In this document: one piece after another, positions 18,039 through 25,322 of the stretch
How positions within the stretch are numbered: position 1 is the stretch's first letter
How the letters are laid out: every line of letters begins with the position of its first letter
From: Streptomyces sp. P3
Lineage (GTDB): Bacteria > Actinomycetota > Actinomycetes > Streptomycetales > Streptomycetaceae
Direction of reading: 5' to 3'
Assembly (NCBI RefSeq): GCF_003032475.1
Contig: NZ_CP028369.1
Coordinates: 558,001-622,000, forward strand
Length of the DNA: 64,000 nucleotides
Notes under the pieces: generated by a model
Seen by the model: the letters and a program-made list of their open reading frames with translations, nothing else
Told to the model about the DNA's origin: nothing
Database searches by the model: none
Made by a program: the position numbers and the translations under genes

Positions 18039-19031
18039 ATGATCGAGCTGTCGGGACTGACCAAGCGGTACGGCGACACGGTGGCGGTGAACAATCTCAG
18101 CTTCACCGTGCGGCCGGGCATCGTCACGGGCTTCCTCGGTCCCAACGGCGCCGGGAAGTCCACCACCATGCGGATGATGCTCGGTCTCGACCCGCCGACC
18201 GCGGGGGACGTCCTCATCGACGGGCAGCACTACGACCGGCTCAGGGACCCCCTCACCTACATCGGCGCCCTGCTGGACGCGAAGGCCATGCACGGCGGGC
18301 GCAGCGCCTTCAACCATCTGCTGTGCCTCGCGCAGAGCAACGGCATCGCGCGGAGCCGGGTGCACGAGGTGCTGGACACCGTCGGGCTCACCTCCGTGGC
18401 ACGGAAGAAGGCCAAGGGGTTCTCGCTGGGCATGGGCCAGCGGCTGGGCATCGCGGGCGCGCTCCTCGGGGACCCCAGGATCCTGATGTTCGACGAGCCG
18501 GTCAACGGCCTCGACCCCGAGGGCATCCACTGGATCCGCACGCTGATGAAATCGCTGGCCTCGCAGGGGCGGACGGTGTTCGTCTCCTCCCACCTGATGA
18601 GCGAGATGGCGCTCACCGCGGATCATCTCGTCGTGATCGGGCAGGGCCGGCTGCTCGCCGACACCTCCATGGCCGACTTCATCGCGCAGAACTCGCGCAG
18701 TTACGTCCGTATCCGCACGCCGCAGCGGGAGCGGCTGCTCGACGTGCTGCACGGCGCCGGGACGGTGGTCGTCGAGACCGGGGGCGGGGCGCTGGAGGTC
18801 GACGACGGCAAGCCCGAGCACATCGGTGAGCTGGCCGCGCGGCACCAGATCGTGCTGCACGAGCTGAGCCCCCAGCAGGCCTCCCTGGAGGAGGCGTTCA
18901 TGCAGCTGACCGCGGAGTCGGTCCAGTACCACGCGCACACGGACGTGCCGATGGACGGGCCTTCGGACGCGTCGGGCACCTCCGCCCCACAGCTCCAACA
19001 GCGGTGGGGCGACGACTGGACGAGGAGCTGA
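18039..19031 (+). CDS. ABC transporter ATP-binding protein (first exporter)
   Basis: A 330-aa DrrA-type ATPase. Walker A is GPNGAGKST (about residues 36-44), the signature is SLGMGQRLG, and Walker B is ILMFDEPVNGLDPEG, followed by a switch His in SSHLMSE. The C-terminal ~110 residues form the extra domain of ABC-2 exporters, ending in a hydrophilic tail. It pairs with the permease starting 3 nt after its stop. The complex probably exports a hydrophobic compound or remodels the envelope. Substrate unknown. Confidence 0.9.
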   Translation: MIELSGLTKRYGDTVAVNNLSFTVRPGIVTGFLGPNGAGKSTTMRMMLGLDPPTAGDVLIDGQHYDRLRDPLTYIGALLDAKAMHGGRSAFNHLLCLAQSNGIARSRVHEVLDTVGLTSVARKKAKGFSLGMGQRLGIAGALLGDPRILMFDEPVNGLDPEGIHWIRTLMKSLASQGRTVFVSSHLMSEMALTADHLVVIGQGRLLADTSMADFIAQNSRSYVRIRTPQRERLLDVLHGAGTVVVETGGGALEVDDGKPEHIGELAARHQIVLHELSPQQASLEEAFMQLTAESVQYHAHTDVPMDGPSDASGTSAPQLQQRWGDDWTRS

Positions 19032-19033
19032 CG

Positions 19034-19804
19034 ATGGCGGCGACCCAGGTCATCCGGTCCGAATGGACCAAGATCCGGTCGGTGGCGTCCACGGTGTGGA
19101 CACTGTCCCTCGCCGTGGTGGTCACCGTCGCGCTCGGCGTGCTGATCTCGGCGCTGTCGAGCCATGAGTTCGACAACATGAGCCGCAACGACCGGCTCTC
19201 CTTCGACCCCACCTTCGTCAGCTTCGCCGGGATGACCCTCGGTCAGCTCGCGATGATCGTGTTCGGGGTGCTGGTGGTGTCGAACGAGTACAGCACCGGC
19301 ATGATCCGCACCTCGCTGGCCGCGGTGCCGCAGCGCGGCGTCTTCCTGTTCAGCAAGATCGCGGTGGCGACCGGGCTCTCGCTGGTCGTGGGGCTCGTGA
19401 CCAGCTTCGTCACGTTCTTCCTGGGGCAGGCGATGCTCGGCTCCCACCGGGCGTCGATCGAGGACAGCGGCGTCCTGCGGGCGGTGATCGGCGGTGGTCT
19501 GTACATGACGCTCATCGCCGTCTTCTCGATGGGCGTGGCCACGATGCTGCGTTCGCCGATGCTGTCGCTCGGCATCCTGATGCCGTTCTTCTTCCTGATC
19601 TCCAACATCCTCGGCAACGTCTCCGCCACGAAGAAGATCGGCCGGTATCTGCCCGACCAGGCGGGCAGCAGGGTCATGCAGGTGGTCACACGGATCGACG
19701 ACGACACGCCGTACGGGCCCTGGGGCGGGTTCGCGATCATGGCGCTGTGGACGGCGGCGGCGCTCGCCGGCGGCTACCTCCTGCTGAAGAGACGCGATGC
19801 GTAA
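19034..19804 (+). CDS. ABC-2 type permease (first exporter)
   Basis: A 256-aa membrane protein with six hydrophobic segments. The N-terminal VIRSEWTKIRSVASTVWTL is the usual ABC-2 permease start in actinobacteria, and YSTGMIRTSLAAVPQRG is the conserved cytoplasmic coupling loop. ATG 19034 fits the family; the reading frame upstream overlaps the ATPase gene. It ends in LLKRRDA. It forms an operon with the preceding ATPase. Confidence 0.9.
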   Translation: MAATQVIRSEWTKIRSVASTVWTLSLAVVVTVALGVLISALSSHEFDNMSRNDRLSFDPTFVSFAGMTLGQLAMIVFGVLVVSNEYSTGMIRTSLAAVPQRGVFLFSKIAVATGLSLVVGLVTSFVTFFLGQAMLGSHRASIEDSGVLRAVIGGGLYMTLIAVFSMGVATMLRSPMLSLGILMPFFFLISNILGNVSATKKIGRYLPDQAGSRVMQVVTRIDDDTPYGPWGGFAIMALWTAAALAGGYLLLKRRDA

Positions 19805-19905
19805 CGCTTTGGGCTTTGCCTTCTTTTGAGCGGAACCGTCAGCGCCCCGATAGTCTCCTAACCCTTACGGGGGCGTATGCCCTGCAGTCCTGAACCTTTC
19901 GATGG

Positions 19906-21210
19906 GTGCGGAGCATGATCGAAGCAGTCGGCCTGACCAAGCGCTACGGCGACAAGACCGCTGTGTACAACCTTTCCTTCCAGGTGCGCCCCGGCGCCGT
20001 CACCGGCTTCCTCGGGCCGAACGGCTCGGGCAAGTCCACGACCATGCGGATGATCCTGGGCCTCGACAACCCGACCGCCGGGTCGGTGACGATCGGCGGC
20101 TACCCGTACCGGCGACTGCCGAACGCCGCCCGCCAGGTGGGCGCCCTGTTGGACGCCAAGGCGGTGCACGGCGGCCGGCACGCCCGCAACCACCTGCTGA
20201 GCCTGGCCCAGCTGTCCGGCATCCCGGCCCGGCGGGTCGACGAGGTGCTCGGCGTGGTCGGCCTCCAGGACGTGGCCCGAAAGCGCTCCAAGGGCTTCTC
20301 CCTGGGCATGGGCCAGCGGCTGGGCATCGCGGCGGCCCTGCTCGGCGACCCCCAGGTGCTGCTCTTCGACGAGCCGGTCAACGGCCTCGACCCGGAGGGC
20401 ATCCTCTGGGTGCGCAACCTGATGAAGGCGCTGGCCGCCGAGGGCCGCACGGTGTTCGTCTCCTCCCACCTGATGAGCGAGATGGCGCTGACCGCCGACC
20501 ACCTGATCGTCATCGGGCGCGGGCAGTTGCTCTCCGACATGAGCGTGAAGGACTTCATCTCCGCCAACTCCGCCGACTTCGCGCGCGTGCGCACCCCGCA
20601 CACCGACCCGGAGCTGCGCGAGAAGCTGGCCTCGGCACTCACCGGGGCGGGCGGCCACGTCCTGCCCGAGCAGGACGGCGCGCTGCGGGTGACCGGACTG
20701 CCGTTGCCCCGCATCAGCGACATCGCCCACGACACGGACGTCCGTCTGTGGGAGCTGTCGCCGCACCAGGCCTCCCTGGAGGAGGCGTACATGCGGATGA
20801 CGCAGGGCGCGGTGGACTACCGGTCGACCATCGACCAGAAGGCCGGCCTCCAGCAGCAGCTGCCGCCCGGGGCGCAGCCGCCGATGCCGGTGCCGGGCCA
20901 GGGCCAGCCTGGCTGGTACGCCCCGCCTCCCCCGCAGCAGCAGGGCTACGCGCCCGCGCAGCCGGCCCCGGCGCCCGCGGCGGCCGCCCACGGGGCGTAC
21001 GGCGCCCCGGCAGCACCCGGTCCGGCCCCCGGCCCGAACGTCGCCAACCCGTACGCGCAGCCGCCCGCGCAGGCCCCGGCCGCGCCGCCGGCGCCCACGC
21101 CCGCGGCGCCGTCCGCGCCGGCTCCCTCGCTGGACAAGGCGCCCGCCGCCCCGGCGCCCGCGCCCGTTTCCGCCCCCGACGCCCCGACCGAGTCCGAGGA
21201 CGCCCGATGA
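19906..21210 (+). CDS. ABC transporter ATP-binding protein with Pro/Ala-rich tail (second exporter)
   Basis: A 434-aa ATPase closely similar to the one at 18039: Walker A GPNGSGKST, signature SLGMGQRLG, Walker B VLLFDEPVNGLDPEG. After residue ~315 it adds a tail of about 115 residues rich in Pro, Ala and Gln, presumably disordered. The first copy lacks this tail. It starts at GTG 19906, with ATG 19915 as an alternative. The stop overlaps the permease start by 4 nt (ATGA). Probably a duplicated exporter that has since diverged. Confidence 0.9.
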   Translation: MRSMIEAVGLTKRYGDKTAVYNLSFQVRPGAVTGFLGPNGSGKSTTMRMILGLDNPTAGSVTIGGYPYRRLPNAARQVGALLDAKAVHGGRHARNHLLSLAQLSGIPARRVDEVLGVVGLQDVARKRSKGFSLGMGQRLGIAAALLGDPQVLLFDEPVNGLDPEGILWVRNLMKALAAEGRTVFVSSHLMSEMALTADHLIVIGRGQLLSDMSVKDFISANSADFARVRTPHTDPELREKLASALTGAGGHVLPEQDGALRVTGLPLPRISDIAHDTDVRLWELSPHQASLEEAYMRMTQGAVDYRSTIDQKAGLQQQLPPGAQPPMPVPGQGQPGWYAPPPPQQQGYAPAQPAPAPAAAAHGAYGAPAAPGPAPGPNVANPYAQPPAQAPAAPPAPTPAAPSAPAPSLDKAPAAPAPAPVSAPDAPTESEDAR

Positions 21211-22088
21211 GCACCCCGCAGCACCCGTCGCCGCAGGCCGCGCCCGCCTGGCAGACGGCGCCCGGCGCCGCGTACGCCGCGGCCGGCCCCGTCTACAACT
21301 CGCCGATCCCGGTCAGGCGCACCCATCTCGGCAACGCCATCGCCTCGGAGTGGACCAAGATCCGGTCGGTGCGCTCCACCATGTGGACGCTCGGCGTGTA
21401 CGTGCTCCTCGTCATGGGCATCGGGCTGGGCGCCGGTGCGATCGTCGCCGCGAACGCCTCCGAGCAGGACCTCGCGGGCGACACCGCGCTGCCGTTCGGC
21501 TTCTTCGGACTGCTCCTCGGCAGCATGTGCGTCATCACGCTCGGCGTGCTGACCACGGCCTCCGAGTACGGCACCGGCATGATCCGCACGACCATGGTCG
21601 CCTGCCCCTCCCGGGGCCGGGTCCTCGCCGCGAAGGCGATCGTGTTCTTCGTCGTCGCCTTCACGGTGACGCTCGTGGCGTCGGGCTTCGTGGCCGTGGT
21701 CCAGGTGGCGATGCTGTCCGGCTCCCGCGAGCCGAGCGGCGAGGAGTGGCTGAAGGCCACCGTGGGCGTGTCCCTCTACCTGGCGCTGCTCGGGCTGGTG
21801 TCGCTGGCCGTCGGCTCGATCATCCGGCACTCGGCGGGCGCCATCACCATCATGATCGGTCTGCTGCTGGCCCCGCTGGTCATCGCGATCTTCATGTTCT
21901 CGTCCTCGCTGGAGGGCGTGCGCCAGGCCCTCTTCGAGTACTCGGTCCCCAGCCAGCTCGGCGTCTTCTACGCGGCCTCGCTCAGCGAGAGCGGGCCCAG
22001 CGGCTGGGACCCGTTGTGGATCGCGCTGGGCACGACCACCGTCGTGCTGGGCGCCGCCTTCGCACTGCTGGAGAAGCGGGACGTGTAG
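21207..22088 (+). CDS. ABC-2 type permease (second exporter)
   Basis: A 293-aa protein. An N-terminal ~45-residue Pro/Ala-rich cytoplasmic stretch precedes the canonical ASEWTKIRSVRSTMWTL and six membrane segments. The coupling loop YGTGMIRTTMVACPSRG matches the paralogous permease at 19034. It ends LLEKRDV. Coupled to the upstream ATPase by ATGA. Both partners of this exporter carry extra Pro/Ala-rich cytoplasmic extensions, suggesting an added protein-protein contact. Confidence 0.9.
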   Translation: MSTPQHPSPQAAPAWQTAPGAAYAAAGPVYNSPIPVRRTHLGNAIASEWTKIRSVRSTMWTLGVYVLLVMGIGLGAGAIVAANASEQDLAGDTALPFGFFGLLLGSMCVITLGVLTTASEYGTGMIRTTMVACPSRGRVLAAKAIVFFVVAFTVTLVASGFVAVVQVAMLSGSREPSGEEWLKATVGVSLYLALLGLVSLAVGSIIRHSAGAITIMIGLLLAPLVIAIFMFSSSLEGVRQALFEYSVPSQLGVFYAASLSESGPSGWDPLWIALGTTTVVLGAAFALLEKRDV

Positions 22089-22122
22089 TCACCGCGCCCC
22101 CACGCCGAGAACGGCCCCGGGT

Positions 22123-22455
22123 TCAGAACCTGGGTGCGTTACGGGACCGCTGCATCCCCGGGGTGCGGCGGTCCCGTGCGTTCCAGCACGCCTTGTGCCA
22201 GTGGCGCCGGTCGTCGACACCCGCGTGCTCCGGCCAGGCCACCACGTGCGGGACGCCGCCGGGGATCAACTGGTCGCAGCCGGGGCACCGGTACGTCTTG
22301 CCCTGGGCGCTCGCCCCGGCCACATGCCGTACGCTCCACTGTTCGCCGCGCCAGTCCTGCGCCGCCTCCCAGCCGCCGTAGCGGCTCGCGCGGTCGTCCT
22401 CGGCGCTCCGGCCCGACGAGCCCTCATCCTTGGGTCGGTTGCGACGCGGCGACAC
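22123..22455 (-). CDS. Small zinc-ribbon-like protein, function unknown
   Basis: A 110-aa hydrophilic protein. CPGCDQLIPGG at about residue 54 and HWHKACW at about 87 form a C-x2-C ... H-x3-C set likely to bind one zinc. The N-terminal third is charged and probably disordered. The GTG start at 22455 (VSPRRNRPKDEG) gives the compact product; the frame upstream is open but lacks family character. Some streptomycete homologues are labelled ATP/GTP-binding, but no P-loop is present here. Possibly a nucleic-acid-binding protein. Confidence 0.75.
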   Translation of the reverse strand: MSPRRNRPKDEGSSGRSAEDDRASRYGGWEAAQDWRGEQWSVRHVAGASAQGKTYRCPGCDQLIPGGVPHVVAWPEHAGVDDRRHWHKACWNARDRRTPGMQRSRNAPRF

Positions 22456-22675
22456 AGGACACCTCACGGAGCTATACAGGGGGCAGGGCCGTTCTCCAGC
22501 GTACGCGGCGCGAGCCCGGGCACCCGTGGGGCGGCGGACCCGCAGGCCCCTTCCCGGACGTCGCATTCGGCAGACAATCCGCAAATCTCTCCGCCAAGCC
22601 GTGTCCTCGGCACGTGTCGGACGGTTATGCCGGGCGGGGGAGCTCCGTGTCGGAGCCAAGGAAGCAGGAAAGTCC

Positions 22676-23704
22676 ATGCGCGTTGGAAGTTTTGTGTTGG
22701 GGGCCCAGTTCCCGGGCCAGGGTCAGGGCGAGGCACTGCACCGCGCGGTCCGCTCGGCCGAGGTCGCCGAGGAGGCGGGGCTCGAGTCGGTCTGGCTGGC
22801 CGAGCACCACTTCGTGCCGTACGGCACCTGCCCGTCGGCGGTCACACTCGCCGCCCTGCTGCTGGGCCGCACCCGCCGCATCAGGGTGGGCACGGCGGTC
22901 AGCGTGCTGCCCACCGTCCATCCCGTCGCGCTCGGCGAACAGGCGGCGCTGCTGCACCTGACCAGCGGCGGCCGCTTCTCGCTGGGCGTCGGCCGCGGCG
23001 GGCCGTGGGTCGACCTCGAGGTGTTCGGCTCCGGTCTGGAGGCGTACGAGAAGGGGTTCCCGGAATCACTCGATCTGCTGGTGCGCTGGCTGCGTGAACC
23101 GTCGGTGGGAGCTGACGGCGCGCGCTTCCGTTTCCGTGAAGTCCCCGTCGTGCCCCGGCCGTCGGAGGCTCTGACGGAGGCCGCGGGGCCGGAGGTCGTC
23201 GTCGCATGCACCTCCCCCGCGAGCGTGCGGCTGGCCGCCGAACGCGGCCTGCCGATGCTGCTCGGCATGCACGTCGGGGACGAGGAGAAGGCCGAGATGG
23301 TCGCCCAGTGGCGGCGGTTCGCCCGCGCGGCCGGGCGCTCCGAGGGTGAGATCCGCGGCGCGGCGCATGTCTCGGCGGGCGTCTGCCAGATCGCGGACCG
23401 GCGCACGGACGCGGTCGAGACCCTGGTGAAGGCCATGCCGGGCTGGCTGAGGCAGGGGCTCGACGCCCATGTCACGGTGGACGGCCGGCCCCGCTCCATG
23501 CGGGACCCGGTGGCGTACACCGAACTGCTCTGCGGGCTGCACCCGGTGGGCACCCCGCGGCTCTGCGCCGACCGCCTCGCGGCCACCAGCGAGCGGACGG
23601 GCATCTCGCGCTTCGCCCTGCTCGTGGAGGGCTCCGGGGACCTGGCGGCCACCGAGGAGAACGTACGGCGGCTGGGCTCGGAGGTGCTCCCCCACCTCCG
23701 GTGA
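22676..23704 (+). CDS. LLM-class flavin-dependent oxidoreductase
   Basis: A 342-aa bacterial-luciferase-like TIM barrel. SVWLAEHHFVPYGTCPS near residue 35 is the typical LLM group pattern. The barrel strands RIRVGTAVSVLP and GRFSLGVGRGG follow. It should use FMN or F420 with a reduced cofactor, but the substrate is not predictable. ATG 22676 is preceded by AAGGAAGCAGG. Monocistronic and convergent with the 130-aa gene at 23801. Confidence 0.87.
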   Translation: MRVGSFVLGAQFPGQGQGEALHRAVRSAEVAEEAGLESVWLAEHHFVPYGTCPSAVTLAALLLGRTRRIRVGTAVSVLPTVHPVALGEQAALLHLTSGGRFSLGVGRGGPWVDLEVFGSGLEAYEKGFPESLDLLVRWLREPSVGADGARFRFREVPVVPRPSEALTEAAGPEVVVACTSPASVRLAAERGLPMLLGMHVGDEEKAEMVAQWRRFARAAGRSEGEIRGAAHVSAGVCQIADRRTDAVETLVKAMPGWLRQGLDAHVTVDGRPRSMRDPVAYTELLCGLHPVGTPRLCADRLAATSERTGISRFALLVEGSGDLAATEENVRRLGSEVLPHLR

Positions 23705-23722
23705 GCGGCCCAGCCGGCCGCT
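23704..23722. terminator. Short hairpin between convergent genes
   Basis: AGCGGCC (23704-23710) and GGCCGCT (23716-23722) pair with a 5-nt loop immediately after the oxidoreductase stop. It could act on both converging transcripts. The stem is short and lacks a U-tract, so this is tentative. Confidence 0.4.
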
Positions 23723-23800
23723 GAGCCTGCCGCTCCCGTGATGCTCCCGTGGTGTCGGAAACCTCCCGCGTCAGGAGCGGCAAGCGAGATCGTCATGCCG

Positions 23801-24193
23801 TCAGCAGTCCCGGAATTCCGGGGACTGGTTGAGCACCTGGCTGCGGATCGAGGTGAAGCGGTTCAGCTTCTCGTCGACAGCCGAGTCCAACGGGAACACC
23901 GCCACCCGGTGGCAGTTCTGGAAGGCGAGCCGCACGCCGAAGTGGCGCTGCAGCGCGCCGCGTATGGCGTCACTCGCGAGCGCGCGCAGCAGCTGCCCGC
24001 GTGCCTGCTCGTCCGGCGGGGGCGTCTGGTTGTCGGCGAAGTCTTCGCCGTCCACCTTCAGCTGGGCCACCAGGGAGCTGACCATCTCCCATGCGTAGGG
24101 CAGGGAGGTCCGGACGCAGTCGACGAATTCTGCTTCGTCGACCTCGCCTCGCTCGGCCTGATCGAGTAGGGCCGGTGAGACGTCGAGCGACAT
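23801..24193 (-). CDS. Conserved 130-aa protein of unknown function
   Basis: A 130-aa acidic, mostly helical protein. The start MSLDVSPALLDQAERGEVDE is chosen because a GAGGAG ribosome site lies 6 nt upstream of ATG 24193. A longer in-frame reading upstream exists but is Cys/Pro-rich and unlike the rest. The C-terminus (FQNCHRVAVFPLDSAVDEKL) contains one Cys and one His but no recognised motif. I recall it as widespread in Streptomyces next to nucS but cannot name a family. Confidence 0.7.
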   Translation of the reverse strand: MSLDVSPALLDQAERGEVDEAEFVDCVRTSLPYAWEMVSSLVAQLKVDGEDFADNQTPPPDEQARGQLLRALASDAIRGALQRHFGVRLAFQNCHRVAVFPLDSAVDEKLNRFTSIRSQVLNQSPEFRDC

Positions 24194-24505
24194 GGGTACT
24201 CCTCTCGCACCCCCGACAAGGACGAGGGTTGACGGACAGGGAACGGGAGTCCGCCATGTCGAAATACCGCACACGCTGAGTACACGCATCGCGACCTCCC
24301 GTTCACTACGGTAGGCAACGGACGGTGACCGCACCAGGAGAATGAGCACATAGGGAACCCCTGTTGGGCACACAATCGGCCACTGTCGAACAGAGGTTTT
24401 CCTGATCAAAAGGGGCGAGGCCGAAGGGTCGCCCGTGGCGTGCGGGGCCGGCGGACGGGCGGGCGGATCGCGGGCACGGCGGGGCGTCGGATAGCGTTGC
24501 CGACC
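24194..24505. other. Divergent intergenic region, unknown protein / nucS
   Basis: 312 bp with no supported gene. It must contain the promoters of both flanking genes. The stretch 24300-24415 is distinctly more A/T-rich (it includes GATCAAAAGG near 24404), but I cannot assign -35/-10 boxes with confidence. Confidence 0.5.
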
Positions 24506-25186
24506 ATGCGTCTCGTCATCGCCCGGTGCTCCGTCGACTACGCCGGCCGGCTCACCGCCCACCTCCCCTCCGCCCCCCGTCTGATCCTGGTGAAGGCGGA
24601 CGGCAGCGTCTCCATCCACGCGGACGACCGGGCCTACAAGCCCCTCAACTGGATGTCGCCGCCCTGCACCCTGAAGGAGGACGCGGGGGACTCCGAAGGC
24701 GTGGCGGGCGTCTGGACCGTCGTCAACAAGGGCGGTGAGAAGCTCATCATCACGATGGAGGAGATCCTCCACGACTCGTCGCACGAACTGGGCGTCGATC
24801 CCGGCCTGATCAAGGACGGCGTGGAAGCGCACCTGCAGGAACTGCTCGCGGACCGCATCGAGACCCTCGGCGAGGGCTACACCCTCATCCGCCGCGAGTA
24901 CATGACGGCCATCGGCCCGGTCGACATCCTGTGCCGGGACGCCGACGGGCAGACCGTCGCGGTGGAGATCAAGCGACGCGGCGAGATCGACGGGGTCGAG
25001 CAACTCACCCGCTACCTCGAGCTGTTGAACCGCGACCCCCATCTCGCCCCGGTCCGCGGCGTGTTCGCCGCCCAGGAGATCAAACCCCAGGCCCGCGTCC
25101 TCGCCACGGACCGCGGCATCGGGTGCACGGTCCTCGACTACAACGCCATGCGCGGCATCGAGGACGACAAGCTGCGGCTGTTCTGA
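24506..25186 (+). CDS. nucS: Endonuclease NucS (EndoMS), non-canonical mismatch repair
   Basis: A 226-aa protein with an N-terminal β-sandwich DNA-binding domain and a C-terminal RecB-like nuclease domain. Catalytic residues are visible as Asp140 (GPVDILC), Glu154 and Lys156 (VAVEIKRRG). The last six residues, DKLRLF, resemble the sliding-clamp-binding peptide of NucS. In actinobacteria lacking MutS/MutL, NucS cuts mismatched DNA and lowers mutation and homeologous recombination rates. ATG 24506 gives the family length. A strong bidirectional terminator follows. Confidence 0.94.
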   Translation: MRLVIARCSVDYAGRLTAHLPSAPRLILVKADGSVSIHADDRAYKPLNWMSPPCTLKEDAGDSEGVAGVWTVVNKGGEKLIITMEEILHDSSHELGVDPGLIKDGVEAHLQELLADRIETLGEGYTLIRREYMTAIGPVDILCRDADGQTVAVEIKRRGEIDGVEQLTRYLELLNRDPHLAPVRGVFAAQEIKPQARVLATDRGIGCTVLDYNAMRGIEDDKLRLF

Positions 25187-25253
25187 CGTTCTGTACGACG
25201 TCCCGTACGACGGCCGCGCGACGGCCGTAAGGCATCCGTACCGCGTCCGTACG

Positions 25254-25297
25254 ACGACGAGGGCCGGGTTCCCCTAGAGGAACCCGGCCCTCGTCGT
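25254..25297. terminator. Bidirectional terminator between nucS and the STAND-like ATPase gene
   Basis: A perfect 19-bp inverted repeat (25254-25272 and 25279-25297) encloses a 6-nt loop CCTAGA. It lies between two convergent stop codons and can serve both strands. Confidence 0.88.
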
Positions 25298-25322
25298 GTG
25301 CCGGGGGCCGTGGCCCCGCGGC

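Noticed and set aside
22560..22675. Possible riboswitch upstream of the flavin oxidoreductase
   Set aside because: Only a short 6-bp GCTCCG/CGGAGC stem was found; no known riboswitch core was recognised.
24194..24290. N-terminal extension of the 130-aa protein (MRVLSVCGISTW...)
   Set aside because: It differs in composition from the rest and a good ribosome site precedes the internal ATG; a leader peptide cannot be excluded but is unsupported.
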